DNA of 64,000 bases, taken from positions 1-64,000 of the forward strand of contig NZ_JAKLTS010000003.1 in the NCBI RefSeq assembly GCF_022012445.1. Direction: 5' to 3'. The notes under the pieces were generated by a model, which was not told the DNA's origin, did no database searches, and worked only from the letters and a program-made list of their open reading frames with translations. The translations under genes and the position numbers were made by a program. Origin of the DNA: Massilia sp. TS11. Lineage in GTDB: Bacteria > Pseudomonadota > Gammaproteobacteria > Burkholderiales > Burkholderiaceae_D. Of the stretch, positions 45,220-56,200 are shown one piece after another. Position 1 is the first letter of the stretch, and the number at the start of each line of letters is the position of its first letter.

Positions 45220-46464
45220 ATGACCCTTCGAGTTGCGCATTTTTCCGACCTCCACTACGCGACCGGCACCTTGGCGGAAGTAGACCGTTGTTTCGCCTGG
45301 GCAGTGCAAGCTGCGGTAGGCGAGGGGTTGGACCTGGCAATCGTCTCTGGCGATGCGACGGACCACGCGCTGGGTGTCCACGCGCCGGCCGTGGACACTT
45401 TGGTGCGACGGGTGAGACAGCTGGCGGACCATTGCCCGGTGTTGATGTTGCAGGGTACGTTTTCACACGAGCCGCCAGGCACGCTCAACGTCTTTCGGCA
45501 TGTGCGCGCGCGTTGGCCCGTCTATGTCGCCGAGCGGATCGAGCAAGTGGCTTTGCTCAATGGCGGTCGGTGGCTGGCCGAGCCGGACTGGGATGAAGCT
45601 GTGCCCGAGAACGCACGGGCCGTCGTGACTTGTCTCCCGACAGTCAACAAGGCGACGGTCGCCGCCCATGTTGGGGCAGGTCCCGCGGCGCGTGCCATCG
45701 GCGAGCAGCTGGCGGCCGTGTTGGCCCATTTTGGACACGCCAATGAGGCGTTTCGTGCCCTCGGCGTCCCGACCATCGGCGTCGCGCATGGGACGGTGCA
45801 CGGCTGTGTGACGGAACACGGCGTCCCGATGGCCGGTTTCGACCACGAGTTCACGAGCGCAGCCCTGTTGGCCGCCGGCGCCAGCGCATTCATGCTCGGT
45901 CATATCCACAAGCATCAAGCCTGGGAGCGGGCAGGGCGCATGGTCGCCTATGCCGGTTCGATCGGCCGCCTCCATTACGGCGAGGAGGGCGAGAAAGGCT
46001 TTTTGCTGTGGAAAGTGGGCGTGCGAGGGGCGACGTGCAGCCTCGTCCCTACGCCAGCCCGACGAACGGTCGATATCGTGTTCGACGGCCCGCCGGACCT
46101 GAACCAGCTGGCCGAGCGGGCCGCGCAAGCGGATGTCGACGGCGCTTACGTGCGGGTGCGCTGGCAAGTGGCTGAGGAAGACCGGCATGCTATCGACCGG
46201 GCGGCCATCGAGCATCTGCTGGCGTCCGCTGCAGAATGCAAGCTCGAGGGCCGGATCATCGGCGTGCAACGGGCACGTGCCCCCGGCATGGCCACGGAGA
46301 CGAGCGTGGAAGCGCAGTTGGCGCGCTGGGCCGGCCTGGTCGAAGCGGACCCCGAACCCTTGCGCGTGCGGCTCGTCGCATTGCGCGAAGCCGCGCCCGA
46401 GGCGATTGCCGAAACTATCCTGGCTGAGTCGCTGCCGGCCGCTTCGTTGCCACTCGCGGCTTGA
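45220..46464 (+). CDS. SbcD-like metallophosphoesterase
   Basis: The product is 414 residues starting MTLRVAHFSDLHYATG at 45220, with GGAGG seven bases upstream. Calcineurin-type motifs are present: DLH (motif I), SGDATDH (motif II), VAHGTVHG and LGHIHKHQ (motifs IV and V). Motif III, normally GNHD/E, reads GTFSHE, so the Asn is lost and the loop is altered. It pairs with the SbcC-like ATPase 21 bases downstream, as SbcD/Mre11 does with SbcC/Rad50, and should act as a DNA end or hairpin nuclease. It differs from housekeeping SbcD in sequence and context and looks element-encoded. Confidence 0.82.
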   Translation: MTLRVAHFSDLHYATGTLAEVDRCFAWAVQAAVGEGLDLAIVSGDATDHALGVHAPAVDTLVRRVRQLADHCPVLMLQGTFSHEPPGTLNVFRHVRARWPVYVAERIEQVALLNGGRWLAEPDWDEAVPENARAVVTCLPTVNKATVAAHVGAGPAARAIGEQLAAVLAHFGHANEAFRALGVPTIGVAHGTVHGCVTEHGVPMAGFDHEFTSAALLAAGASAFMLGHIHKHQAWERAGRMVAYAGSIGRLHYGEEGEKGFLLWKVGVRGATCSLVPTPARRTVDIVFDGPPDLNQLAERAAQADVDGAYVRVRWQVAEEDRHAIDRAAIEHLLASAAECKLEGRIIGVQRARAPGMATETSVEAQLARWAGLVEADPEPLRVRLVALREAAPEAIAETILAESLPAASLPLAA

Positions 46465-46485
46465 TGAACGACGGGAGGATCGAAC

Positions 46486-48963
46486 ATGAAGCCCATTTCT
46501 TTGACGTTGCGTGGCTTTCGCGGCATCCGCGACGGCCTGGGACGCGATGAACTGCATTTGGACCTCGCCGCACTGTCGGGCGGGGCGTCTTTAGTCGCGC
46601 TGGTCGGGTGTAATGGCCGCGGCAAGAGCACGGTTCTGGACAATCTCACTCCATTTCTGACCATGCCATCGCGCGCAGGCGGAGACGGTGGCGGCAGTTT
46701 CCACTACTACGAACACGTCTGCCTGCCCGAGAGTACGAAGGAACTGGTCTGGGAGCACGCTGGGCAACGCTACCGCAGCACGGTGCTGATCCGCACCAAT
46801 GGGCGCCGCAAGACGGAAGCCTATTTGCACGAATGGCGCGACGGTTGGCGCGCCGCGCGGCTGCCCGACGGCACGCAGTCCGACGGGCGCATCGACAGCT
46901 ATGAGCGCTGCGTCGAATCCTTGCTCGGTACGCCGCGTGCGTTCTTCGTCTCCGTATTCGCCGCCCAGGGCCGGCGCCATCTGGCGGCCTACGACAATGG
47001 CGAGATCAAGGCTTTGTTGGCCGACATACTCGGACTGGACGCCATCCGTGCGCTGGGTATCCAGGCCAATGAAGTCGTCAAATTGCTTCGTGGCGGGCTG
47101 ACTCGCTTGCGGCAAGAGTCGGCGCAGTGTGAAGTCGATCTGGCTCGGATCGTGACGAATCATGGCGTATTTGGCGATACGGCCGCCCGCGCGGGAGAAG
47201 CACTCGCCTTGCGCACGGCGCGCGCTGCCGGCGTCTCCGCCGCCGAACGCGAATTGGCGCGCGCGGAAGCCCTCGCCACCCAGGAGGCCGATACCGATTC
47301 CAGGCGGCGCCGATTGGAAGACGAGCTGGCCCAAATCGACGGGCTGGAACTGGCGGGGCGCCAGGACCGCGCGGCGCTACGACAGCGCGAGCTCGCGCGT
47401 GACGGGCAGGCATCACGCCGCATGGTTGCACGGGCAAAGGCCGCGGCAGAGCGCCGCGTGCGAGCGCGGGCCGAGCGCAGCGAATGGGAGAACTTGCTCG
47501 CGCTGGAAGCGCGCATCGTCCGCGCCGGTCGTCGCCTTGGACTTGCCCGGCAAGTTTTGTCTGCACGGGAGGCAGCCGTCCAGGTCAATCTGGAACAGGT
47601 ACTGGAATTGCAGGAACGGCAGGCGGAACGTCGGCGACTGGCAGAGGCGATCGCGGCGATCGAACGCGAGGCCGGCCAAGTGCTGCTGCGTTCGGAAGAT
47701 GCGGGACGGCGCGCTTGTCTCACCGGTCAGGTGCCCTGTCGCGGGCATGCGATGCAGGCCGCTTGCCAACTGCTTGCCGATGCGCGCACTGCGGCCATGC
47801 AGAGTTCGTCTCTGCAGGCTGAGCGCAGCCGCTTGCTCCGCGAACGGGATGGATTCGCGGACAGCCTCGTACGCGTTGACGCGCAAATCGCCGTATTGGA
47901 ATCCGCGCCCATGTGCTTGCGGCGGGCGCGATCCGCTCTCGAAGCTACACGTAACAGCGTAGCGGCGCGCGCGGATTGGGCGGGCAGGGCAGTTGCGCTG
48001 GGGCGGGCCCGAGCGGCACTTGCGCGCTTGGATGAGCAGCAGCGCGCGGCGGATTTGGCGGACACGAGTGGCGATGCTGAGGATGCGCGTGAGCGCGAAT
48101 GCGCCACGAACGAGTTGGCGCGAATCGACGCTATCGACGCGCGCGAGGAAGAGCGGTGCTCGGCGCAACGGACTCGCGTCCGGCAGGCCATCGCCGATTT
48201 GCCCGTAAGTCAAGGGGCGGAACGTGTCGCTTCGGCCCGTGCTGCTTTGGCCCAAGCGCGGCAATCGTTGGATTGGGCGGAAAACTCCTATGTCAATGCC
48301 ATGCGCGACCAACAACGTCAGGCGGATTTGACCTCGCAGCGTGCCGATGTCGGCATCCGCAGGGACCGATTGGCCGCCCGCGTCCGCCTTGTCGAAGCTG
48401 AACTCGGCTATTGGCAACTGCTGACGAAGGCCTTCAGCAACGATGGCGTAATCGCTCTGGCCATTGACGACGCCGGCCCCGCCCTCGCGGCGCTGGCCAA
48501 CGACTTGCTGTTGGCTTGTTACGGCGGACGCTTCAGCTTGTCGATTCAGACGCAGGTGGCGAATGCGAACGGCCAGATGCGGGAGAGCTTTGACGTTCTC
48601 GTCTACGACGCCGATGCGGCCAGCAGCAAAAGCGTGAGCGAGATGAGCGGAGGCGAGCGCGTGTGGATCAACGAGTGTCTGACGCGCGCGATTGCGCTTT
48701 ATTTGGCGCAACAAGGTGGGCGACAATACAGGACGCTCTTCTCCGACGAGGCCGACGGTGCGCTCGATAGTGACCGTAAGCGGATGTTCATGGCCATGAA
48801 GCGTGAAGTGTTGAGGATCGGCGGGTACGATCAGGAATTCTTTGTATCCCAAACGCCCGAACTGGCGGACATGGCGGACGTCTGTATCGACCTGGACAAG
48901 TATTGCGTCTCCGAGCAGGAAGGCCTCCCGAAGGACTGGCCCGACGACCATGCTGTCATCTGA
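46486..48963 (+). CDS. SbcC/Rad50-like SMC-type ATPase
   Basis: This 825-residue protein has Walker A GCNGRGKST (41-49), a long charged coiled coil (about 190-640), the ABC signature SEMSGGER (about 718) and Walker B TLFSDEADGALD (about 750). In the middle of the coiled coil lies a Cys cluster (CLTGQVPCRGHAMQAAC, about 412-428), which resembles a variant zinc hook rather than CxxC. With the SbcD-like protein it forms a predicted Mre11-Rad50 type complex. Such pairs on mobile elements may protect element ends or attack invading DNA; I cannot tell which. Confidence 0.84.
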   Translation: MKPISLTLRGFRGIRDGLGRDELHLDLAALSGGASLVALVGCNGRGKSTVLDNLTPFLTMPSRAGGDGGGSFHYYEHVCLPESTKELVWEHAGQRYRSTVLIRTNGRRKTEAYLHEWRDGWRAARLPDGTQSDGRIDSYERCVESLLGTPRAFFVSVFAAQGRRHLAAYDNGEIKALLADILGLDAIRALGIQANEVVKLLRGGLTRLRQESAQCEVDLARIVTNHGVFGDTAARAGEALALRTARAAGVSAAERELARAEALATQEADTDSRRRRLEDELAQIDGLELAGRQDRAALRQRELARDGQASRRMVARAKAAAERRVRARAERSEWENLLALEARIVRAGRRLGLARQVLSAREAAVQVNLEQVLELQERQAERRRLAEAIAAIEREAGQVLLRSEDAGRRACLTGQVPCRGHAMQAACQLLADARTAAMQSSSLQAERSRLLRERDGFADSLVRVDAQIAVLESAPMCLRRARSALEATRNSVAARADWAGRAVALGRARAALARLDEQQRAADLADTSGDAEDARERECATNELARIDAIDAREEERCSAQRTRVRQAIADLPVSQGAERVASARAALAQARQSLDWAENSYVNAMRDQQRQADLTSQRADVGIRRDRLAARVRLVEAELGYWQLLTKAFSNDGVIALAIDDAGPALAALANDLLLACYGGRFSLSIQTQVANANGQMRESFDVLVYDADAASSKSVSEMSGGERVWINECLTRAIALYLAQQGGRQYRTLFSDEADGALDSDRKRMFMAMKREVLRIGGYDQEFFVSQTPELADMADVCIDLDKYCVSEQEGLPKDWPDDHAVI

Positions 48964-49098
48964 TCGCCCATCAGTGAAGGGCCTGGCGTGGGCCCGCTGT
49001 GCTTTAAATGTGGCGGGGGCGCGACGTTCAGCGCCGCCTCCAGTTGCCATCGAGCGCGTGGAAGACTCGATGCCGCACCTGGTGCTAGGCTCGCTCCC

Positions 49099-49491
49099 AT
49101 GACTGATGCAACTGAATTTGCGATTGAGGGCGTCCGGGCCGCCTTGGAGCGGCATGCATGGGCCACAGCCATGGTCGTCGATGCGGCCGTTGGCCTGGCG
49201 TCAGTCATCGGAACGGCGCCGGCGGCACACTGCCTTGCCCAAGGTGGCGTACCCTTCGACGTGGCTTTGCGTGTGCTGACCAGGCCCGGGCTGCGCCGGC
49301 GGGAATTGCGACCGTTCCCGGCTGACGCCCCACCCGGTCGAAGACGCGCGCCTAAGCTCGCTGCCGACTCCGTCCCGCCGATTGTCTACCTGCTGCCATG
49401 GTGCTTCTTGCGTTGCCGGGATTCAATTACCTCGCTTGGCGCGCTGGTGAGCTTACACAGCCAAGCCCGGCATACGACAATCGTCTTTTAA
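49099..49491 (+). CDS. Small hypothetical protein of the element
   Basis: The product is 130 residues starting MTDATEFAIEGVRAALERHA. The first 80 residues (with VVDAAVGLASVIGTAPA and VALRVLTRPGLRRRE) look like a genuine small helical protein of the type often found beside plasmid and integrative-element genes. The last 50 residues are less convincing and could reflect a frameshift. It lies 135 bases after the SbcC-like gene. No function is known to me. Confidence 0.5.
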   Translation: MTDATEFAIEGVRAALERHAWATAMVVDAAVGLASVIGTAPAAHCLAQGGVPFDVALRVLTRPGLRRRELRPFPADAPPGRRRAPKLAADSVPPIVYLLPWCFLRCRDSITSLGALVSLHSQARHTTIVF

Positions 49492-50250
49492 CGATCCGTC
49501 AGTTTTTCCGATCCGGACAGGGTGAAGCGTGCGCCTGCAGCCCATTGCAGGACAGGGTCGAATAGTTGAGCCACGCAGTCGGCGCCGAGTTGGGCCCGCG
49601 CGACTTTTGCGCGCGGTGGCCCGTAGTTTCAAGAATTTCCAACTCACCCTGGAAGCGCCGGGCTAAACGATCCAGCACCCGTGATCTGGGGAGTTCGACA
49701 CCGCGATTAAACATACAGTAAAAGTAAATTTTCACATATGCTGTATTAATATGCAGTAGTTTTGAACAAAGGCCAGGGCCGAGCATTTGGTACGCGGCCA
49801 GGTCGATTCACCAGCAGCTTTGAAAATCAGAGACTTAGGACCGCCCGTTGGCCTGCATCTGTCGGTTTTTGCCGGATAGTGAGGACAGAAGTCACGCAAG
49901 AGTCACGCAGCTCAGCAAGAATTCGAAGATGCAGCGAGGCGCGCTGCCGGCATCGCATTCGATTCCGAAAAAGCGCTTTCGTTTCGTTGCACTATCCGAT
50001 CGAAATTTTTGCAATGACCTTTTTGGCGCCGCTCGTAGTAGGGACGAGCGCAGATTTATTAAATCTATTTTAACATTCTTCGCATCGTTCAAAAGCGAAC
50101 ACTATTTATCAAAAAGTAAGGGTGACAAAAAGAAAATGTACATGTAGTATCGCGGCTTTGTTTCAAAAACTTACAAATCTGTCCAATTGCAGATTGGCTT
50201 GAGGGGCCAAAAAATCCTCTCGAGTTGAACCGGATCCTAGCCCCGATACC
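49492..50250. other. AT-rich gap before the RHS gene
   Basis: This stretch of about 760 bases has no confident gene. A minus-strand frame from an ATG at 49711 to 49499 (71 residues, MFNRGVELPRSRVLDRLARR) is the only one with protein-like content and may be a remnant. Just upstream of it are ATACAG and CTGTAT arms about 23 bases apart, an imperfect dyad in a very AT-rich stretch (49705-49760). From 49990 to 50180 the DNA is again AT-rich and probably holds the promoter of the giant RHS gene. Confidence 0.4.
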
Positions 50251-53200
50251 ATGAATCGTTTCACGTCCCGCCTCGTTGATCGCATTCGCTCTTTCTTCTC
50301 CCTCCAGACCCAAAAGGAAACGCCGATAAAGGCCCGCGCCAAGGCCGCGCCGTGGCGTCTCTTGGCCAATCGGGGCTTGGGCTTGCGATTACTGGTTGGG
50401 GCGATCGGCCTATCGACGGCGAGTTCCGCCTTTGCCTACGCCAGCATCAGTGGCAGTGCCCCCGGATCGGTGGCGCCGGGGCAGTCGTTTACGGTCAGTT
50501 GGACAACATCAGGTGCGAACGACATCAGCGTCTTTTGTAACGCCAATAATGGCGGAGGCTATCCAGCATTCGGCATGAACCTGCCAACCAGCGGTTCAAT
50601 GTCTGGCGTGGCGCCGAGCGGTAGTACTTCGATCACATGTTCGTTTTATGGTTTTTACACGATTAATGGCAACGTATTAGAAGCCTCCTCGGATACGCAG
50701 ACGATCACGATTGCGCAGGCATCGCCGCCACCGACCATTTCGGTCTCGCGCAGTCCGAGCCCGATGACTGCAGGGCAGTTGTACACGGTGAGCTGGAGCA
50801 CGACCAATGCGACCTCGGTCTCGTCGAGCTGCGAGAGCGCGGGTTCGCCGAATGGTTCTGCCAGCGGCACGGCCAGTGCCTCCTGGGTGTCGAGCCCGCC
50901 GTCCTGTACCTGGACCGCATACGGCCCGGGAGGCAGCGCCTCGACCTCGGAGACGCTGAGCACGAATGCGGCGCCACCACCAATGGCGACGCCGACTGTC
51001 TGGGGGAGTGTGCCGGGTTCGGTTCAGGCAGGCAGCAGCTTTACGGTGAGCTGGGGAACGACTAACGCGAGCCAGGCACAGATATTCTGCCGTGCGAACT
51101 CGTCAGGCAGCTATCCCGTTGCCTACTATCCTGCTCCGACCAGTGGCAGCACATCGGGAACGGCGCCAAGCGGAACGGGAGACACGCAGATAGATTGTTC
51201 GTTCTACGGCATTCGTTCCGATGGCTATACGGTTGCGGACTACAAGTCATTCCCAATCACGCAAGCGACACCTGCGCCGACTTTGAGTTTGTCGACAAGT
51301 TCAGTCTCAGTAACGGCGGGCCAATCGTTCTCAATTGATTGGACTGGCACCAATGCCACTTCTGTCAGCTACAGCTGTTCAGCCTCCGGCAGCGGCATGA
51401 ATACCAGCGGAAGCGGCGCTGGATCGAGTGGAACATTCTCGCGCACCAGTTCGTCGACGTGGGTTGGCTATCCGTCTACGTGCACGTTCACGGCAAGTGG
51501 ACCCGGCGGCAGCGTATCGCGTAGCGCGACGGTAACAACAACGGCAGCGCCGGCTGCCGTATTGTCGGTGTCGTCGCCTCCCTCGTCAGTTAATGCTGGC
51601 GACACTTTAGGCTGGAGTTGGAGCAGTAGCAATGCGACGGACGTGGCCTATAGCTGCTCGGCGGCAGGTGGTTCCACCGGTTCGACGCATGTCGCGCTCA
51701 GCGGTAGCACAGGAATGGGAGTGCCCAGCAATTGGGCGGGTTATACGATGAGTTGCACCTGGGTGGCAACCGGTAACGGAAACCCAGACAGCAAGTCTTT
51801 CTCGATTACCGTGAATTCGCCGCCGCCAGCGCTTGTAAATGGCGCGTCCTTTTCGTCGCAATCGACACCGCCTGCCTCGATGATTGCTGGCCAAACGGCG
51901 AATGTCTCGGTGACGATGACTAACAACGGGACGACGACTTGGACGGCCAGCGACAACTACAAGCTCGGCTCGCAAAATCCTCAGGACAGCACCTACTGGG
52001 GCTTGTGGCGCGTCCCTGTCGGCACCGCGGTGGCGCCGGGAAGCAGCTACACGTTCAACTTCACCATTACCGCACCATCCACGCCTGGCACTTACAACTT
52101 CCAATGGAAGATGTTGAAGGAGTCTGTCGAGTGGTTTGGCGCCTCAAGTCCGAACGCGACGGTGACCGTGACGGCGGCAAATGATGCCGCGGTCGGCGAA
52201 TCCTATGGGACCTACGGCTTGCCGTCGTTTGGCGTGTGGCCCAATTCGACCTCCTACGCCTATGTCAAGATGCGCAACACCGGGAACACGACATGGACGG
52301 CGAATCAATACCAATTGGTGTCGCAAAACAGTCCCTCCAATTTGTGGGGAACGACCAGCGTTACGTTGAATACGAGTGTGGCACCTGGAGCTGTCGCGGA
52401 ATTTGAGGTGCCGATTAATACCGCCACCGCCGGTTATGCGACCTTGCCATTCAAGTGGTGTCTCGCCAAGGTGGGCGGCTCGTGCTTCGCCAATTCTTAC
52501 GATGCATCGATCCAAATCAATGGAGCGGCCCCGACGACGGCGCTTACCAGTGCACCTTCAGTGACCCTGTACTCCGGTCCTGGCGGAGTGGCGAACTATA
52601 CGATCACCGGTACTGCCACTCCCGGAAATAATGCGCGGATTTCAAGCGTTGATTTCCTCCGTAGCAGTGACCCGGTGGGTACACGAATTAGCTACAGCAG
52701 TGCGGGAACGCAGAGTTTCTCACAGGTGCTGAGCCTGCCTGTTGGGGTGCACAACATCTGGGCGCGTGCGATCGACAACTACAATGCGGCCAACATTCAG
52801 TCGAGTTCTCCTTATGTGTCTGTAACCGTGCTGGCGCCGCCGGCACCAGATACGACCCTGACGGCGCCAGACAATAACAGCACTATCGTCACCGCAGGCA
52901 CGTCCTCCAATGTGACAATCACTTGGAACACGGCCTATACCACAGGCGCCAGCTTCAAGTCGGTAACGGTGTATAGCGATGGCAATCTGGCCACAACAAT
53001 TAGCAGCACTAGTACGAGTGCCGTGGTAAGTCTTCCAGTACGAAGCCAGGCATATGGTTTGAGCGTCCGCATCACGGACAGCAATGATCGCTCGGCAGAA
53101 TCGAATCGGATTTATGTCACTGTCCAGCAGGCGCAGCCGCCGACGACAAGCTTCACGACGCCTTCGACCAATCCGACTTTGACGGCGGATGGCAGCGGCA

Positions 53201-56200
53201 ATGCTTCGCTGTCAGTGGTGGCATCGGCTACCGCCTATAACGGTGCCTCCGTCACGAAGGTGGAAGTGTATGAAGGGGCAACGCTGAAGGCGACGCTCAA
53301 TCCGAGCAGCTTCAGTGGCACGGTTACGCTTTCTGGCACAGGCGCTCACGTCTTGACGCTGAAGATCTATGACAGTAACGGCCAAACCAATGTGGGCAGT
53401 AACAGTGTTACGGTCCAGGTGAACGCTCCTGCGCAGACCTACGGTCCGATCGCCGGATATGTTGACAGTATTACATACGATGTAAATGGCGCCGCATTCT
53501 TGAATGGTTGGGTTTGCGACAAATACTATGACGCTGCAATCCCGGCGCGTATCTATGCGATCAACGGTTCTGGCGTTAAGACACTTCTAACTTCGCAAAC
53601 AACAAACCTTGGCAATGAGGCGGCGGTCGCCACGTCGTGCGGTTTGCCAAATTCGCAGGTGCCGCATCGTTGGAGTATCAGCCTTGGGAGCTTCCAAGCA
53701 GCGTACGCCGGTCAAAACTTGGAAGTTTATGGGTTCTCGACCGTTCGAAGCGTAGAAGAAAAGATTCCAGGCAATAGTTTCACAATGCCGGCACCCGCCA
53801 CGGCACCCGTTCCTTCAATCACCAATCCTACGGCCTCGACTATTTCGACTGACCTACAGGTTGCGACCACAACGATTAGTGGTACCGCAGTTGCATCGAG
53901 CGGTCGCAGCATTTCAGCCGTGGAATTGGTTGTTGATGGCGGGGCAGCAAAGCCGATGACGCTTAGTGGCGGGGTCTGGAGTGTCAGCGTCGATCTGACC
54001 AACGATGCCACTCATACCTTGCTGATGCGTGCCACCGACAATACCGGCGCGCAAGGTACGGCCAGCCGCACAGTATCGATTGCCCCGATTACGCGTAAGA
54101 ATGATGCCGAATTCGTGTCGCAGGATGCCGTACCTAACTTGCTCGCGGGCCAGGCGGGTACGACGAAAGTCCGTATGAAGAATACGGGCAATACGACTTG
54201 GGATGCGAGCACGTATTTCCTCGGCGCGCTAAATCCGCGCGATAACCTGAATTGGGTGAATCCGCCTCGTGTCAGCCTGCCGAACTCGGTGGCGCCAGGC
54301 CAGACCGTCGAAATCACGGTCAACTACAACGCCGCTGTGATTGCGGGATCGTATGGCTTCCAATGGCAAATGATTCAAAAGAATGTGGAATGGTTTGGCG
54401 CCATCACCGCAAACTTGCAGGTCAATGTCGCGGCACAGACCGATACCTCCATGAGCGGCCTAGTTTCGGCGACGCCGAGCAATGCCCGCGTGGGCACGGA
54501 CGGCAAGCTCAATGTGACGATTACCGGCAAAGGCACGAGCACGACCAACCGCCTGATGCGCGTGGACTTGATGCGCAACTATTTCGACGGCCAGGGCTGG
54601 AGGCTGACGGGCACCTACAATACGAACGGCAGCGCCACCGGCACGCTGAACTTGAGCAGCACCATGTCGCTCGGCACGGGCTATTACGGCTTCAAGTTGC
54701 GCATGACGGACGTGAATGGCACCGTGTGGGAGTCGGTGCCGACCTATGTCAACGCCATCAACAGCAGCTTGCTGGGCCAGATCAATGGGGTGCGCACGAC
54801 GGGTTCGGGCGCGAATACAGGCGCCTTGCTCACTGGCTGGGCTTGCGCCTCGGGCCAGGATGCGGCCTTGAGCTACTCGCTGTACACGAACGGTCCGGGC
54901 ACGGGCGCTGGCGGAACGCTGGTCTCGACCGGCACGGCCAATACGATGACGGAAGGCGACGACGCCGCCGTGCGCACCAGCTGCGCGACACCCAATTCGA
55001 GCCACAGCTTCGTGATCGACCTGGTCGACGTGGCCTCCAAGGTTTCCGGCGGCATTCCTGCCGGTACGCCGCTGTATGTGCTGGTGCAGAACGCATCCGG
55101 CACGAGCACGGCCTTGCCCTGCGCGGACAATAACTGCGCCATGCCGGGCAGCCTGCGCGTGGCGCTGTCGACGCCGGCCGATGGCGACACCGTCGTCGCC
55201 GGTTCTCAGGTATTCCTGCGCGCGGCGATCCAGCCCGCGGCGAACGTAGCCGACGAGATCGCCTTCAGCGTCGATGGCCAATGGATCAATGGCGCGTGGG
55301 ACGCCGCGGCCGGCGCTTTCTTCGCCAGCAAGGCTGACTTTACGGCCAACACCAGCGGCTACACGGTGATGGCCAAGGTGCGCCAGGGCGGCGTGACGGT
55401 GTATTCGCCGCCGGTGACCTTGTATGTCACGCCGAGCAATCTGTATGGCCTGGTAATGACGAAGCCGGCCAACGGTACGCTGACGGCGGCCGTGGCGCCG
55501 GTGGCGCTGACCGCTCGCCCGGGCGGCAATACGGCCTCAGTGACCGAAGTGCGCTTCTATGTGAACAAAGTGCAGGTCGGTACGGGCACGAACACCAGCG
55601 GCGACTGGAGCTACACCTGGACGCCGCCGCGCGCCGGCTATTACACGATCAACTCGGCCTCGTACAACGGCACGACCTTGCTGGCTGTGTCCAGTGGCGT
55701 GCGTGTCGGCGTGGGCGTGGATACTGGTCCGAGCTCAAGCGCGCCATTGGCTGTCTCCTCGAGTGCTCCGTATCTTGGAAATGCAAACGCGGGCACATTA
55801 CCAGGCAGCCTGGGTGTCTCCCCAGGCGGTGCGGCGACCTATGGCATTGACATTGTCGTGCCGCCTGGCGCGGCTGGCGTGCAGCCCCACCTGTCGCTGC
55901 AATACGATAGCCAGGCAGGCAACGGTCTCGTTGGCCTCGGCTGGTCGCTCAGTGGCTTGTCGCGGATTCACCGCTGTGGCCGTACGATCGCTCAGGACAA
56001 CATCAACAGCCGTATCGCTTTCAATACGACGGATCGCTTGTGTCTCGATGGCCAACGCCTGGTGGCGATCAATAAAGATGCCTCCGACGCCGGCTACTGG
56101 GCCGATGACGCCGAATATCGCACCGAACTGGATCGCTTCGCTCGCGTCCGGGCCCAGGGTACAGGCGTCGCCAACCGCAGCTTCATCGTGCAGGAAAAAG

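Noticed and set aside
45220..48963. Housekeeping sbcCD operon
   Set aside because: Both proteins depart from the usual motifs (motif III and zinc hook), and the genes lie in an island behind DUF1173.
49499..49786. Small minus-strand gene before the RHS gene
   Set aside because: It has some protein-like content but no ribosome site or family, so it is only mentioned in the gap entry.
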